This document shows, piece after piece, positions 43,601 through 55,100 of a stretch of 64,000 nucleotides of DNA (position 1 is its first letter; each line of letters starts with the position of its first letter). A program made the position numbers and the translations under genes. Under the pieces are notes generated by a model. The model was given only the letters and a program-made list of their open reading frames with translations, was not told where the DNA came from and did not search any database. Where the stretch lies: positions 186,001 to 250,000 of the forward strand of contig SKCR01038862.1 of assembly GCA_019454045.1 (NCBI GenBank), given 5' to 3'. Origin of the DNA: Zanthoxylum bungeanum. Taxonomy: Eukaryota; Streptophyta; Magnoliopsida; Sapindales; Rutaceae.

Positions 43601-43621
43601 AAGTCCCTGACAACGACGTCA
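43601..43621 (-). promoter_or_regulatory. Athila primer binding site, decayed by C-to-T changes
   Basis: On the - strand TGACGTCGTTGTCAGGGA. The Athila-type site as I recall it is TGGCGCCGTTGCCGGGGA (tRNA-Asp). Four differences, each a transition (G-to-A or C-to-T), as expected from deamination of methylated cytosine on both strands. Confidence 0.7.
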
Positions 43622-43626
43622 AAAAC

Positions 43627-45316
43627 TTGATCGGTGAAAACACACATATAACGCAAGCGCACGAATCGCTCAAGTAGTATAAAATGTATCGAATCCACGA
43701 GGACTTAATACATTTGCTATTAATTAATGACGTTAAATATTTACGAGTATCTAATAGATTGATTGTTATTTGGATGATGATTTTTGTCTGAAACAAGTAA
43801 ATAAAATAGTGCAAAAGTAAATTAAAGGAAAACTCAATATTATAAAATTATCTAGGGTTTTTGAATCCTTCCAATATATTTTAAGGATAAAGAAATTATC
43901 TCATGTTTGTACAATATATTGGTTTATTAACCTGGAACATGAAATTATGCAAACGCCTATGTTGATGGTCAGATGCAAAAACCCAAAGTAATCCAATTAA
44001 TCATATGTCTATGTTAACGAAATTACCTGAATTCATTAAGTTTAAGTTCCAATTGTGCCCCCCCCCCCCTCCGTGCGCGTTCGATAGGTATATTTCTATC
44101 CTAGAAGGATATCTCTACCTAAGGTCATTATGTCCCGAGGTAAGATCGTGAACTTTGAGTCTAAGGCTGAAACCTAAAATTCCTTCGTCAAGTTTATTTT
44201 AAGTTTACCATATCAATCTTATTACTGGCCAGTTGACAAGAAAGCATTAAGCTTAAGACTCAATAAATAAACCTTTTATATTACCCAAGACATAAAATAG
44301 CCCCTTATAAAACAGTGATATTGGATTCATCACAACCCCCGGATATGGTATTTAGTTTACAACACATATCTAGGACTATTAAAGACATAAATAAAGAAAA
44401 TGACATAAAGTAAAACTTGATATTAAAAGGTAAATAAAGTAATTAAGAAAATACTAGAGGTTAGAGGATCCCGTTTTATTATTTCTAATTTAGATATCTC
44501 CCTTATTATAATATATAAACTTTGCATGACATTAACCGACCATCTAGGCGGTATCCTGATTAAATCAAATTTATGATTAATTTCAATTGACCATAAAGGC
44601 GTATCCAATTTAGTCATGTTAAAATCAATTTAATTAAAGCCAATCGACCATAAAGGCAGTATCCCATTAAGTCAGGTTTTAAATAGTTTATATATTATAA
44701 CTAAGGGATATTAATCTAAATATCAGTAATAAAATTTTTACCTTTCACCCCAGTAGAGGGGAGTTACCTCCTCATACTGAAAAGTAAAACAAAGAAAGAA
44801 CTATTGCATAAAATAAAAATTAAATATAAGAAAGCTGTCAATAAACAAACAAGATACAATCTTCTTAGTATTCTTAAGGAAGTCCACAGAAGAATATATG
44901 AAAATTTCAAATGAATTCGGGCTCAATTTATAGGCAAAATTTTGGTCAACGCGTCATGACTCTAAACTCTTGCGCATCATGACACGCCGTTGATTTGCTG
45001 AGATGATGACACGTGGCTGTCAGTAGAATTATTGGCATGGCATTGCGACGCGTGAAGGCTTACGCATCACGACGCTGATGTCATGATGATGCATATCGGC
45101 TAGCTGATTACGTCAGCGCATCGCGTACTGAAATTCTAATTTTGGCCTTTTGTCCGTTTTTCACTTTTTTGGCCCCGATTTGATTCCAATGAGTCCTGAA
45201 ATCTTATTTACCTACAAAATACACAAAACACATCAAAATAATCACAAAACTCAAGAAACTTATGCAAATTATTAAGTCAAATGGACGGTAAATACTGATA
45301 TATTTACCGCTTATCA
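43627..45316 (-). mobile_element. 5' LTR of the Athila element
   Basis: Direct copy of 33740-35424, with TG...CA ends intact (TGATCGG ... CTTATCA on the + strand). A run of 12 C at about 44058-44070 is absent from the other copy and may be replication slippage or an assembly problem. Confidence 0.88.
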
Positions 45317-45441
45317 GGATGGTGTTGAATATGCTTAAAGTATTACATGAGGGGTTTGTGGAAAATAATGAGTTAAGTGGAGAAGGGCTTGTTTTTGGTT
45401 TTGTGTTTGAAGGCAATTCTTTGGGTGATGTTAGTTTGTAG
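45317..45441 (+). pseudogene. Possible tail of a host ORF, right of the Athila insertion
   Basis: From ATG at 45319 it reads MVLNMLKVLHEGFVENNELS and continues to EGNSLGDVSL, with a stop at 45439-45441. The frame remains open to the left through 33708-33739 once the insertion is removed. Composition is protein-like, but the length (about 49 codons) is short and I recognise no family. Confidence 0.3.
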
Positions 45442-45709
45442 AGTTGGCTTTGACAGATTGTGGTAATGGTGTTTAAATGGGCATGTTGCTTGCTAAGTAT
45501 TCGACAAAATATATAACATAGAATATATTAATAAAATAAGTAGGTTTTAGGTTTAATAAAGAGTGTTCTAATAATAAAAATTCTGTTGGGGTTGCCAAAT
45601 TCAGAGTATTAAGGAAGAGGACAAATTAAGGAAGTTGAGCAGTGAAGTTAACCTGAATATATTCTAGATACATTGTGATAATTCATTTATAAGTTAATTT
45701 TTAGATGTC
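45442..45709. other. Non-repeat AT-rich stretch
   Basis: No ORF, motif or repeat that I can link to the elements in this window. Together with 45317-45441 it is the best candidate for original host DNA. It ends in ATGTC, the left target copy expected for Ogre-2. Confidence 0.4.
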
Positions 45710-46153
45710 TGTAGACACTGTATTTTTGCATGAAGCCCGATGATGAGCCTCGTATGGAGGCACTACCCGATAGGTTGCAGAAGTCGTGAGAAACGGACAT
45801 CGAAGGGAAATTCAAGAAAAAATACATTATCAATTAATTCATTTGTTTGGTCTCGAGTTCGCTCGATTAATCTATCTTTTAAAATTTTAGCCTCGGCTCA
45901 AAACCCTCGCAATCCATGCCCAAAGCCCACTAAAGCCCAATCCAAATAATTAAAACATTATACACATATCTAAATTAAATCAAATCCAATTAAAATTAAA
46001 TAAATCCCTTACTAATCTAAATTAATCTCCTTCCTTATCCCTCCTAATCCCTACTAAAAATTAGCCAAGATTGCATTTTCCAAATTTGGAAGGAAAATCT
46101 TGACAATTGAAGGGGGTGGGCGGCCACACTAAAAAAAAACAACAACAACAACA

Positions 46154-46343
46154 AAACCCTAAAGTAACACACACAATAGAAACCCTAGGATCACCATTAT
46201 AAAAAGGGACCTCAACCAAACCATACTCTCCTTTGGCTCACACACGACAAAGTAAAAAAAACCCTAGTCGCCTAGCACTCTCTCTCTTGACTCTCTCTTG
46301 GCTATCTCTCTCCAACCCCTCACCTCTCTCTAAAAAACCCTAG
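46154..46343 (+). promoter_or_regulatory. Core promoter with four telo-box-like motifs
   Basis: TATAAAAAGG at 46198-46207. AAACCCTAA (46154-46162) and AAACCCTAG (46180, 46259, 46335) surround it. Telo-box elements (AAACCCTAA) are known in promoters of plant ribosomal protein and cell-cycle genes. Their use by this LTR is inference. Ogre-1 has one such motif at 3833. Confidence 0.45.
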
Positions 46344-47574
46344 ACACACATCCCATGCAATAAACTAGGAGCTTCCATCACACCCCACGCCGACTCACAA
46401 ACAAACAAGCACAGACCTTTAAGCCCTTAACCGACAAAATCAAGCCCTTCACTTACACTTAGACACCTCACGCCAAGTCCTCACTCTCCATGCAAATAAC
46501 AAACTCAACTAGCCTTGACACTCACACAGCCAACCGACCAAAAGAAACCCTTAATATAGCAAAGCAGCCCACACGACCTTGACGCTCACTGCCAAAACCA
46601 GTATGCCCCTACAGACTCACAAAAAACAAACCTTTCACACGACCTTGACGAAGACCCTTAGCCATAAACTATAATCACTACAAAGAAACCCTTACGCCCT
46701 AAGACCTTACGCCAAAACCACGTAGAATACACAGACCCTTAAAACACCGAACACCACAACAAACCGAAGACAAAAACAAGCTCCATACGTGAGCAATAAA
46801 TAGAAAATAACCAGTCCCCGAACAGTCTGAAACAGTCCCAAAAATAACCCAAAACAGTCCCTAAATAACCACATGAGGCAGCAGTAAAAAATCATCCAAA
46901 AATAGTGAAGAAAATAAAGAAAACGACAGTGAAAATAGTGAAACAGTGAAGGAAAATCTTGAACCAAAAAACCAGAAAAGTTACGGAACATTAACCCTTC
47001 CGGCGATAACGTAACGCAATCTTGAGAATCGACTTGAAAAGTAAGACCTTAGGGCACCCTTTATTATATTTTATTTTGTTATCCTAGACACGGCATGCTT
47101 AGTTGGACGTGGAATACGTCCAACCAGGCATGCGAAGTCCTATATTAAAAAAGGCCAAATTATTGGTCACATCTCTTTAATATTCCGCATTTATCTTTAT
47201 TTATATTTCGTATTTAATTTATATTTATCATTGCTTTACTATTCCGCATTTATTTTCAGTCATTTATCTTCCTTTAATGTTTCGCACTTAGTTTATTATG
47301 TATCGCTCGTTGTTATTTATCGTTATTTCATTACATGCATTATCATATTTCATATATACATTGAGTTGATGATTGCGTGCTATCTCTTGTGTATATCGGA
47401 TGGAAACTCAGACGTAAATTCCGTAGTCGGATTCAAATGGACGATAGTACGGTCTGTACTTGGGATACAACTCCACGTACCGCTTGAGAGACTTTCAAGC
47501 ACGTGTTTCATTTTGTGATTTAAATCTATGTTTATCGTTCCGCTATTTATTTTTTATTCATTTTGCTTATTCAT

Positions 47575-48410
47575 GTATTGTTACTTGATGCGCATGGGCT
47601 AATTACGTTGGTTTAAAGGTCCTCCATTTGAGGGAAATGCCAAAAGGCTACCTTTACCACAAATTTTGTCGCGCTTTTTATTATGTCATTTACCCTTTGC
47701 ATATCATTACTTTATTTGCCCATGCATTGCTATCTAGTGCGCATGGGCTAATCACGCAGGTTAAAGGTCCTATATTTAAGGGAAACGCCTAAAGGCTACC
47801 TTTACCTTAATATTTTGCCACACCGGACGATGTACGTTTGATTGAACGTGAGATATGTTTATCGGGCATACAAGGTCTCATATTATTACTTTGTTTCCTC
47901 ATGTAATATTACTTGATGCACATGGGCTAATTATGTGAGTTAAAGGTCTTCTATTCAAGGGAAATGCCTAAAGGCTACCTTTACTACAATGTTTTACTGC
48001 GCCGGACAAAGTACGTTTGATTGAACGTGAGATATGTTTAATCGGATATACGAGGTCCCATATTATTTACTTGTTTATTCATGCATTGATAGTCTAGTGC
48101 GCATGGGCTAATCGCGTGGTCAAGGGTCCTCTATCCGAGGGAAATGCCTAAAGGTTACCTTTACCATAATATTTTACCGCACTGGGACGAAGTACGTTTG
48201 ATTGAAAGTGAGATACATTCAATTGGGCCTACGAGGTCCTATATAGATATCGGTCGCGGTTGCATCTCTTTCATCACTATGTTATTTAACTTCTTACGTA
48301 TCATTACCTTGTTTATTCATGCATTCCTATCTAGTGCGCATGGGCTAATTGTGCGGGGGTAAAGGTCCTCTATTCGAGGGAAATGTCTAAAGGCTACCTT
48401 TACCACGATG
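47575..48410 (+). repeat. LTR array of hairpin-bearing units, about 5 copies
   Basis: About five copies of a segment with GCGCATGGGCTAAT, TAAAGGTCCT, GAGGGAAATGCC and AAAGGCTACCTTTACC, at intervals of ~125 to 260 bases. Several add CGTTTGATTGAACGTGAGAT. In the best copy GGTAAAGGT (48358-48366) pairs with ACCTTTACC (48396-48404), with an inner CCTC/GAGG stem. The gag-only element LTR has one copy (about 5585-5690 and 12645-12740 on the - strand), so the segment was amplified in Ogre-2. Confidence 0.78.
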
Positions 48411-48984
48411 TTTTTCCGCGCCTTTTTTTATTATTCTGTTATTCACCTTTTTTGCTTGTTATTATCGCTTCGTATTCATCCTATTAGTTATCTCTATTCA
48501 TTCTGCCGCATCACTTCACGTTTACTTCCATGCATGCTTGCCTCTTTAGTTATTTCTTTTACATTACGTACTTAATTGTCCGCTTTTACTATTAATGCTT
48601 TTACAGTTATTGTTAATTACATTATTGCGCTTCATTGTTCAATACGTTTATGGAATTATTCATTTGCCTTCATTTTTATTTATGTTTTATGGGTGTTCAA
48701 ATTCGTGTGTTTATTTAAATTATCTTACATGTGTTGCTTAGGACTTCGTTATATTAGTGCATAAATCCTTCCATTACAATTGGCATAAGTAAGGGACCAT
48801 TCCGAACCCAACGGTTTGAGGTCTTCCCTTGCGAGGGCTGAGTGCGGCCTTAAATCATTTGCCAGTTCAAACTGGGTGGCGACTCTATTTATTTCTCCGG
48901 TTTAGTCCCCCGTGGGCTACTCTGTACTCCCGACTGGGCCGCGAGCCTGGACAGCGTCGCCACTTTTATACCTTGCCTACAGTC

Positions 48985-49002
48985 TGGCGACTCCACTAGG
49001 GA
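48985..49002 (+). promoter_or_regulatory. tRNA-Arg primer binding site
   Basis: TGGCGACTCCACTAGGGA, three bases after the LTR end. It differs from the expected TGGCGACTCCGCTGGGGA by two bases. Confidence 0.78.
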
Positions 49003-50396
49003 TAGAGAATCGGCCCTGAAATAATGTCTTGTAATGTTTGTGATTTTTGCTTTAGTTAACCTTATCTAAGTTGATTTAACCGAATGTATTATTAGAGTTA
49101 GATAATGATTTGGTGTCTTCCTTCACTCACTACCTTTTTATAGCCAAAACGAAAAGTTGTGAATAACATCTAGATAATCATTTACTGGAAGCTTACCTTA
49201 AAGTATATTTAAAGTGATGGACTAATTTGGAGGATCTGTTATTTATTCCTGTCACCAAGGCGATAAGAGCCTAAGAGGTAAGGGTATTTAAAAGAGTTCG
49301 CTCCACCCTCCCTCTGGGGAATTTTCAATAGAGGAATCCATTTGACAATTATTCATGTATCATGAAGTCGTTTTCCCTCGAAGCAACGGATCGTTATATG
49401 GTACCATCACTCGTTGGCACGTACCTTAAAGTATAAAAAATGTGCACTCACTTGGTCGCTCGAACCCTTGAGTGGGGAGACCTAGTTGTGGGCGGAAGCC
49501 TTTATCTATACTCTTATAAACCCGCATGTGAACCATAATTGTATGACCTATAAAAGCCACCATCTTATGCTTGTGTTTGGGACCATCATCATTCAGATTC
49601 AGTTGGACTTCTTGTCATGAGATGTAAACTTGTTGGGCCATTTAAACTGAGACGAGTTTGTGTCTTATGACAATTGGGCCAAAAGCTTCTAAAATGCCGA
49701 TGGGCCACTTTATGTTTGGGCCCCCTATCATTTGAAGTTGTTTAGCCACGTTATTGCAAAAGGGTAAACATGTTGGGCTTTTTTTCAACTGGGACAAGTT
49801 TACACCTCGCAATAATATGATTGAATGCTTTGAAATGATAATGGGCCAACTTGTATGAAAACTTTGATGGGTTTAGAAAGTCCAAACATGATCCAAATAT
49901 GATAGAAGCATGAGTTCGATATCCGTACTGGCTTTCATTCAAAAAGGATACGCCTTGTTACGGTATATTTGTATACTTTTAGACATTTCTAAGTTCATCC
50001 TCATAACCACGGTTGCCGAAAGACCAACTCGTCATTTCTAGATAATGACATGATCTCATAATTAGCTTAGTCCATATTATAAATGGGCGGTCTTTGTCTT
50101 TTATCGATGGAAAGGGACAAAAGCAGCCAAGGTTCACCCCGTAGCAGAGGAGAGAGCGATTTTATGTAACTTGTATTGGTGCAAAGAATAAGCCATATCT
50201 AGAACCAAAATAGGCTTACCACGAGTGTGGGAGAAATAATATCGGAAGGATATATTCTGTTTGATCACCTCACGTATTTATATATTTCATGCGCCACACG
50301 CATACACGTACCATGCTAACTCATAGTTTTAAAGCCGTCATAGATACTCGTTGGATTAGAGAAAAATGAAGACTCGTCAAAAGACCGTTAGCGAAC
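49003..50396 (+). other. Ogre-2 5' leader with two large stem-loops
   Basis: Untranslated leader homologous to those at 31289-32193 and 10630-11759 (- strand). 49612-49633 pairs with 49652-49673 (TTGTCATGAG with CTTATGACAA at the ends), and 49751-49773 pairs with 49794-49815 (TTATTGC with GCAATAA). Each has the apical TGTTGGGC ... AACTGGGACA-like sequence. 49860-50330 is an extra segment not seen in the other two, with no ORF. The leader ends with CATAGATACTCGTTGGATTA before gag. Confidence 0.75.
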
Positions 50397-51560
50397 ATGA
50401 GTGAGTCTGATAATGAGTGTTCTCACATGGATCAATTGGAGACTAATCTCACTAACAGTACCAAACAGTTACAAGCTTTGACCACCGATGTGGCCAATAT
50501 GACAGTGCCTAGTAAGCTCTGAGAATGTCAAGCATGAAGAGCCTCCGAACAGGATGAGTGATGAGATCCCTATTTTTGATGATGACATGGTTGAGTATGC
50601 CGCGAGAATAGTAGCCTGGTCTCAGCCGAGTTGCAGAAACTCAGGGATCAAGTAGAGTCAGTTACCCACAAGATGAGGGGTAAGTATGAGGACCTACTAG
50701 ACTATGAAGCGATGACTTTTGAGAAGCAGCTGCCTTCCCAGCTCAAGATGCCCGACATAACCAATTTCAGTATGAACGGGGATCCGAGGGTCCATATCCG
50801 ATAGTATGTTTCTGTGATGAGTTTGGTGGGTCTTTCGAAGCGTCAGGTTCAGAAGATGTTTGGGATGTCGCTAGAGAGAGCGCATGTGGTGTGGTATCAT
50901 GGCCTTAAGAGGAATGTCAATGATGATTGGAGGGCATTGGCGGAGGCCTTTTTGAATCAGTATGTCATGGATTTGGAAATCGACTTATCACTCCGTGACT
51001 TGGAGAATACCAAACAGAAGCCGGAGGAGAGCTTCAAGGATTATGTAGATCGCTGGAGGAGCCAGCTTCTGAAGTAGCAGACTCGACCCTCGGAGAAGGA
51101 CCAGATAAAGATGATTACCAAGCCCTCTATTTACGGCAAGCTGAGGAGGATGACTCTATGATTGGCGATTTTCGATAGTTGAGGGAGATTGTTATAGATA
51201 TTGAGAAGGAAGAAGCTGTGAATAAGAAGTTTTTATAGCCTGAATAGGAGGACCATTGGGGGGCCGTCGGGAACCAAGCCCGTTTCTGCTAAGGTTGCCG
51301 CCATTAGAAACAGGCATTTTTCTAACCTTGGTAAGCCTTTGTCTAAGGTGCTTGAGAAGTTGAAGAACCAGAGACTCCTAAAACCTCTAGAAGCTAAACC
51401 ACTTTCACACCCTCCACCGCCACACCCTTAACCTGAACCTTTACTGTCACTACCACCAGCAAAAAGGCCATGACACCGACAACTGCGCCCACCTAAGGCA
51501 TGAAATCCAGACCCCTCATCGACTCCCACCAAATACCCTTCCTTCCCCCAAAAAAGACCC
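50397..51560 (+). pseudogene. gag: Tat/Ogre Gag, heavily broken
   Basis: Starts MSESDNECSHMDQLETN, like the gag-only copy at 10626, and hits a stop after VPSKL. Later parts are readable in other frames: PIFDDDMVEYAA, LQKLRDQVESV-like, LKMPDITNF, then VSVMSLVGLSKRQVQKMFGM, EIDLSLRDLENTKQKPEESF and YVDRWRSQLLK followed by a stop. The C-terminal YCHYHQQKGHDTDNC (C-X2-H-X4-H-X4-C) is at about 51425-51470. Compared with the gag-only element's gag it carries many more stops and shifts. Confidence 0.82.
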
Positions 51561-51717
51561 AACCCACACACAAGAGAACTCCTCTTACCCAATTATCACT
51601 CAGTTCCACCACCCACATACATAATTAGCTCCGGCCTATACCCGAAACATTGTCCTCCAAACCCTTGACCGCAAAGCCTTTTGCCTAGGGATTTGAGATA
51701 GCAGTAGTGAAGATGAG

Positions 51718-52657
51718 ATGGAGCAGGGGAAAAATTTCTGGGAGAACTTCTCGAGCAATGATGAAGATGAGGTGAAAAGGATGACACATAGTGGGCGTTT
51801 TTACAATGATGTAGCAGAGAAAGGCAAGGAAGTGTTGGTAGAATGCAGAAAAGTGAAAGAGAATGTGGGTAATGCCGAGGGAGATGTAGTGCTGCATCAG
51901 CTGAAGAAAAAGCGGGCAAAAGTGAGCATTTGGGAGTTATTGTGTGCATCTCATGAGCACAGGCGCGCCATGGTGGAAGCTTTGAGTAAGATAGTGGTAC
52001 CGGAGGATGCTAACCCCACAATATTCATAGGGTCGGTATAGAAGAAAGCTTTACAGGTGATAAAGTTCTCTGAGGAAGAGCTTCCGTTGGAGGGAACGGA
52101 TCATAATAGGCCACTGTTCATTAGAGAGGAAGTGAAGGAAATAGGACATCTTGTGTGATGGTGGATGATGGTTCTTCTATCAATGTATGCCCTTTGAAGA
52201 TTCCGTTGAGGTTGGGTATGAAGGCAACAATTTTGAGTCCCTCCAACATGACTATCAAGGCATATGATGACAGTAAGCGGGGAGCAGAGGGTACTTTTGC
52301 TGCGATAGTCAAAGTGGGCCCAATAGAGGATGAGGTTGAATTCATGATACTTGATATCCCGACCACTTTCGCTTTGCTATTAGGGAGGCCCTGGTTTCAC
52401 AAGCTTGGGGGCGTGCCCTCCACTTTCATCAGGTCATTAACTTTCCTTACGGGGGAGAGATCATCACCATCAAAGCTGAGGCATACAGTGTTGTGGCCGT
52501 TTTGGAGATACATCATTTCACAAGGTTCTAAGTGGCTGCAAACTTTATGGAGTGGGTGGATCCTAAGGTAGCTAGGATCATGGAAAAGATGAAGTTTGAG
52601 CCAGGCGCAGGATCGAGTGTTGGGGGAGCACTGTCAGACTTCAAGGGGCAGACCCTA
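51718..52657 (+). pseudogene. pol: Tat/Ogre gag-pol linker and aspartic protease
   Basis: Opens MEQGKNFWENFSSNDEDEVK, then VLHQLKKKRAKVSIWELLCA and EHRRAMVEALSKIVVPED, the linker typical of Tat elements, and EELPLEGTDHNRPLFIREEV. After a shift comes the protease: VMVDDGSSINVCPLKIPLRL with catalytic D in DDGSS, VEFMILDI and LLLGRPWFHKLGGVPST. Downstream pieces (ITIKAEAYSVVAVLEI; FMEWVDPKVARIMEK) are in other frames. 51561-51717 has no readable domain. Confidence 0.78.
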
Positions 52658-52665
52658 GGAGAGGA

Positions 52666-53868
52666 TTGGGATACAAATCCAACGAGGATAAGCCGAAGAC
52701 TAAGAAGAAAGGGTTGAAGCTGATAGAATACTTCGTGAAAGCTACGGGGTATCAAGGAGAGCCTGAACCAGTGGAAGTCAATGGGATCATGGTATCAGGA
52801 TTTGAGATCTTCCAGGACGTGATAGGCAAGGAGCTGCGGGCTGAAGAAGTCGCAAAAGAGGAAGACAAGTGGGAAGAGGAGCTGATGCAGCTAGAGAGTC
52901 TGACACTCGAGGAGAGCAAGGAGGCCGAAGAAGATAAGGCTATGGATGACGAAGACGTTTACTTTCCTCATTTGTTTGATTGTAATCCCACTTTCGCTAG
53001 TAATAAAGACATTCAGTTCGCTTATTTCCCTGAGTCTCTTCCATCTAACTTGCACGATATGAGTATATTTGACATTAACTCAACCAAAACAAACGCATTT
53101 AACCTTGGTACACCTAAATACCCCAAGGAATTTCTAATTGCGAGTGAGGTTACCTCTGAGGAACGGAAGGAATTAGAAGGAATGTTAATCAAATATGCTA
53201 ATGTATTCGCTTGGTCCTACGAGTACATGCCCGGAGTAGACAGAAGTATCACCCAACACACAATACCAACCTATCCGAACATGAAACCAGTGAAGCAAAA
53301 GCTCCGAAGGATGACACCTGAATGTGCCGAAAAGGTCAGGGAAGAAGTTAAGAAGTAGATAGACGTGGGATTTCTAGAAGTAGTGAAATACCCCGAGTGG
53401 TTAGCAAATATCGTCCCACTGCCGAAAAAAGATTGGAATGTTAGAATGTGCGTAGACTATAGAGACCTTAACAAAGCTTGCCCAAATGATGATTTTTCTT
53501 TACCCCATATTGACATACTGGTCGATAGCGCGGCTTTATCTGCCATGTACTCATTCGCGGATGGGTTCTCAGGATATAATCAGGTCCTTATGGCTAAAAA
53601 TGATAAGTATAAGACCGTATTTATCACTGAGTGGGGCACGTATTGTTACAAGATGATGCTGTTCGGGCTCAAGAATACGGGAGCCACTTATCAACTGATG
53701 GCCACTACGTTATTCCATGACTTGATGTATAAGGAGAGCGAAGTGTACGTGGATGACATGATGGTGAAGTTAGAAACGAGAAACAGACACGTAGAAGTGC
53801 TAGAGAAGTTCCTTCAAAGAGTCGACAAATATAACCTACGACTAAATCCCAAGAAGTGTTTGGGGTAA
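52666..53868 (+). pseudogene. pol: Tat/Ogre reverse transcriptase with N-terminal extension
   Basis: The acidic linker (EELMQLESLTLEESKEAEED) leads to the RT entry SITQHTIPTYPNMKPVKQKL and RRMTPECAEKVREEVKK, then an in-frame stop at 53356-53358. RT continues GFLEVVKYPEWLANIVPLPK, VRMCVDYRDLNKACPNDDF, MYSFADGFSGYNQVLMA, TYCYKMMLFGLKNTGATYQL and the catalytic box YVDDMM at about 53747. It ends RLNPKKCLG with a stop where a shift leads into the next segment. Two lesions only, so RT is the best-preserved part of Ogre-2. Confidence 0.88.
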
Positions 53869-54608
53869 CGTCGGGAAAACTACTAGGACATATGGTAGGA
53901 ATGGGAGGAATCGAATTAGACCCGGAGAAGATCAAAGCGATTACCGAGATGCCTGCACCGAAGAAGGAGAAAGAAGTTAAAGCCTTCATCGGGAAGATCC
54001 AGTACATTAGTCGATTCATCGCCAAGTTGACATTAGTTTACGAGCCCATCTTCAAGCTGTTGAGGAAGGACCAGCCGGTGAAGTGGAACGGGCAATGCCA
54101 AGAAGCCTTTGACAAGATCAAAGAATACCTAGTGAGGCATCCCGTCTTGAAACCACCAAGACCTGACAAAACCTTAGTATTGTATTTGGCCATAGAACAT
54201 GAACCGCTCAGGGCGATGATGGTACAAGCAGATCAGACAGGGGTGGAACATGTACTCTACTATCTCAGTAAGAAGATGCTTCCGTATGAAGCCCGCTATC
54301 AAGAAGTAGAAAAGATTTGTCTGGCGGTAATGTGGGCTTCTAGAAATTTACGTCATTACTTCCAATCTTACAATATCCAAGTGGTAGCAAAAGAGAATCC
54401 CTTGAAGTACCTGCATTTGGTACCTTCGTTAGTAGGGAAGTTAGGTATATGGTTGGTATTGCTGACGAAGTTTGACATTGAGTATCTCACTTCCAAAGTA
54501 ATCAAAGGGCGAGTCGTAGCAGAGTTCTTTGCACTACAACCCATAGAAGGAGATCAGTACAAGTTTGAATTCCCAGACAAGGAAATCCAAGCGATAATGG
54601 TCCAATGA
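53856..54608 (+). pseudogene. pol: RT thumb and RNase H (Gypsy type)
   Basis: Continues RT one frame over: GKLLGHMVGMGGIELDPEKI, VKAFIGKIQYISRFIAKL. RNase H then follows: LVLYLAIEHEPLRAMMVQAD, VLYYLSKKMLPYEARYQEVE, KICLAVMWASRNLRHYFQS and IWLVLLTKFDIEYLTSKVIK. The first catalytic aspartate region is altered (VLYLAIE), as in many Tat elements whose original RNase H is degenerate. It ends in a stop before the second RNase H. Confidence 0.82.
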
Positions 54609-55100
54609 TGGAAGATGCATTTCGACGGAGTGGTGAATTACAAAGGAGCCGAAATAGGAATTGTGATAGTAACCCTCGAAAAAGAAACCCTACCTATGGC
54701 CAAGAGGTTGAAGTTCGGAGTAATCAATGACATGACTGAGTATGAGGCGTGCGTCTTTGGATTGACAGACAGATAACTTTAGGAGCTAAGGGCATAGAAG
54801 TTTATGGAGACTCAATGTTAGTAGTCCGACAGATGCAAGGAGAATAGGAATTGAAGGAAGAACGGTTGAGACCCTACCTTTTTCATCTCAGGAAGCTGGC
54901 ACCGGCTATCTCTGACTTTAAATTCCAGCAATTGCCACGAGAATAGAACTAAATGGCAGACGTGTTAGCCGCCCTGGCCGCAACTTGGGAGAACCCGGAG
55001 AAATTGGTGATGAGACCTCTAGTGTTGACGATAGCAAGCAGGCCCAATTACGAGATAGAAATGATCTTAGAAGTAGAAGTCGACGATGGAAAACCTTGGT
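54609..55100 (+). pseudogene. pol: Second, archaeal-type RNase H
   Basis: WKMHFDGVVNYKGAEIGIVI supplies the first D, and EYEACVFGLTDR the E region. One frame over, GIEVYGDSMLVVRQMQGE supplies the next D, followed by an LRPYLFHLRKLAP-like part and MADVLAALAA. A second RNase H between Gypsy RNase H and integrase is known for the Tat lineage and marks this element as Tat/Ogre. Several stops and one shift near 54775 break it. Confidence 0.8.

Larger units (their letters stand above)
33740..45316 (-). mobile_element. Athila-type Gypsy element with captured LOG gene
   Basis: An 11.6-kb element on the - strand: LTRs of 1685 and 1690 bp, a tRNA-Asp-type primer site, gag, protease, RT, RNase H, integrase, then a long 3' region containing an unrecognised ORF and a LOG-type gene copy. 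Target duplication is GAATG (33735-33739) and GGATG (45317-45321). The outer end of the 3' LTR reads TAATCGG where the other has TGATCGG, so one G-to-A change has hit the terminal dinucleotide. All genes are broken by stops and frameshifts. Confidence 0.88.
45710..48981 (+). mobile_element. Ogre-2 5' LTR, 3.27 kb
   Basis: Starts TGTAGACACTGTATTTTTGC and ends ACCTTGCCTACA, followed by the primer site. It shares its start, TATA region, the GGTATATCGGATGGAAACTC-type block (~47392) and the CCGAACCCAACGGTTTGAGG block (~48805) with the LTRs of Ogre-1 and the gag-only element. It is longer because of an amplified segment at 47575-48410. The 46360-46780 stretch is C/A-rich with many ACGACCTTGACG-like phrases. 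Confidence 0.88.

Noticed and set aside
44058..44070. Run of about 12 C in the Athila 5' LTR as a functional motif
   Set aside because: Absent from the other LTR; most likely slippage or a sequencing or assembly artefact.
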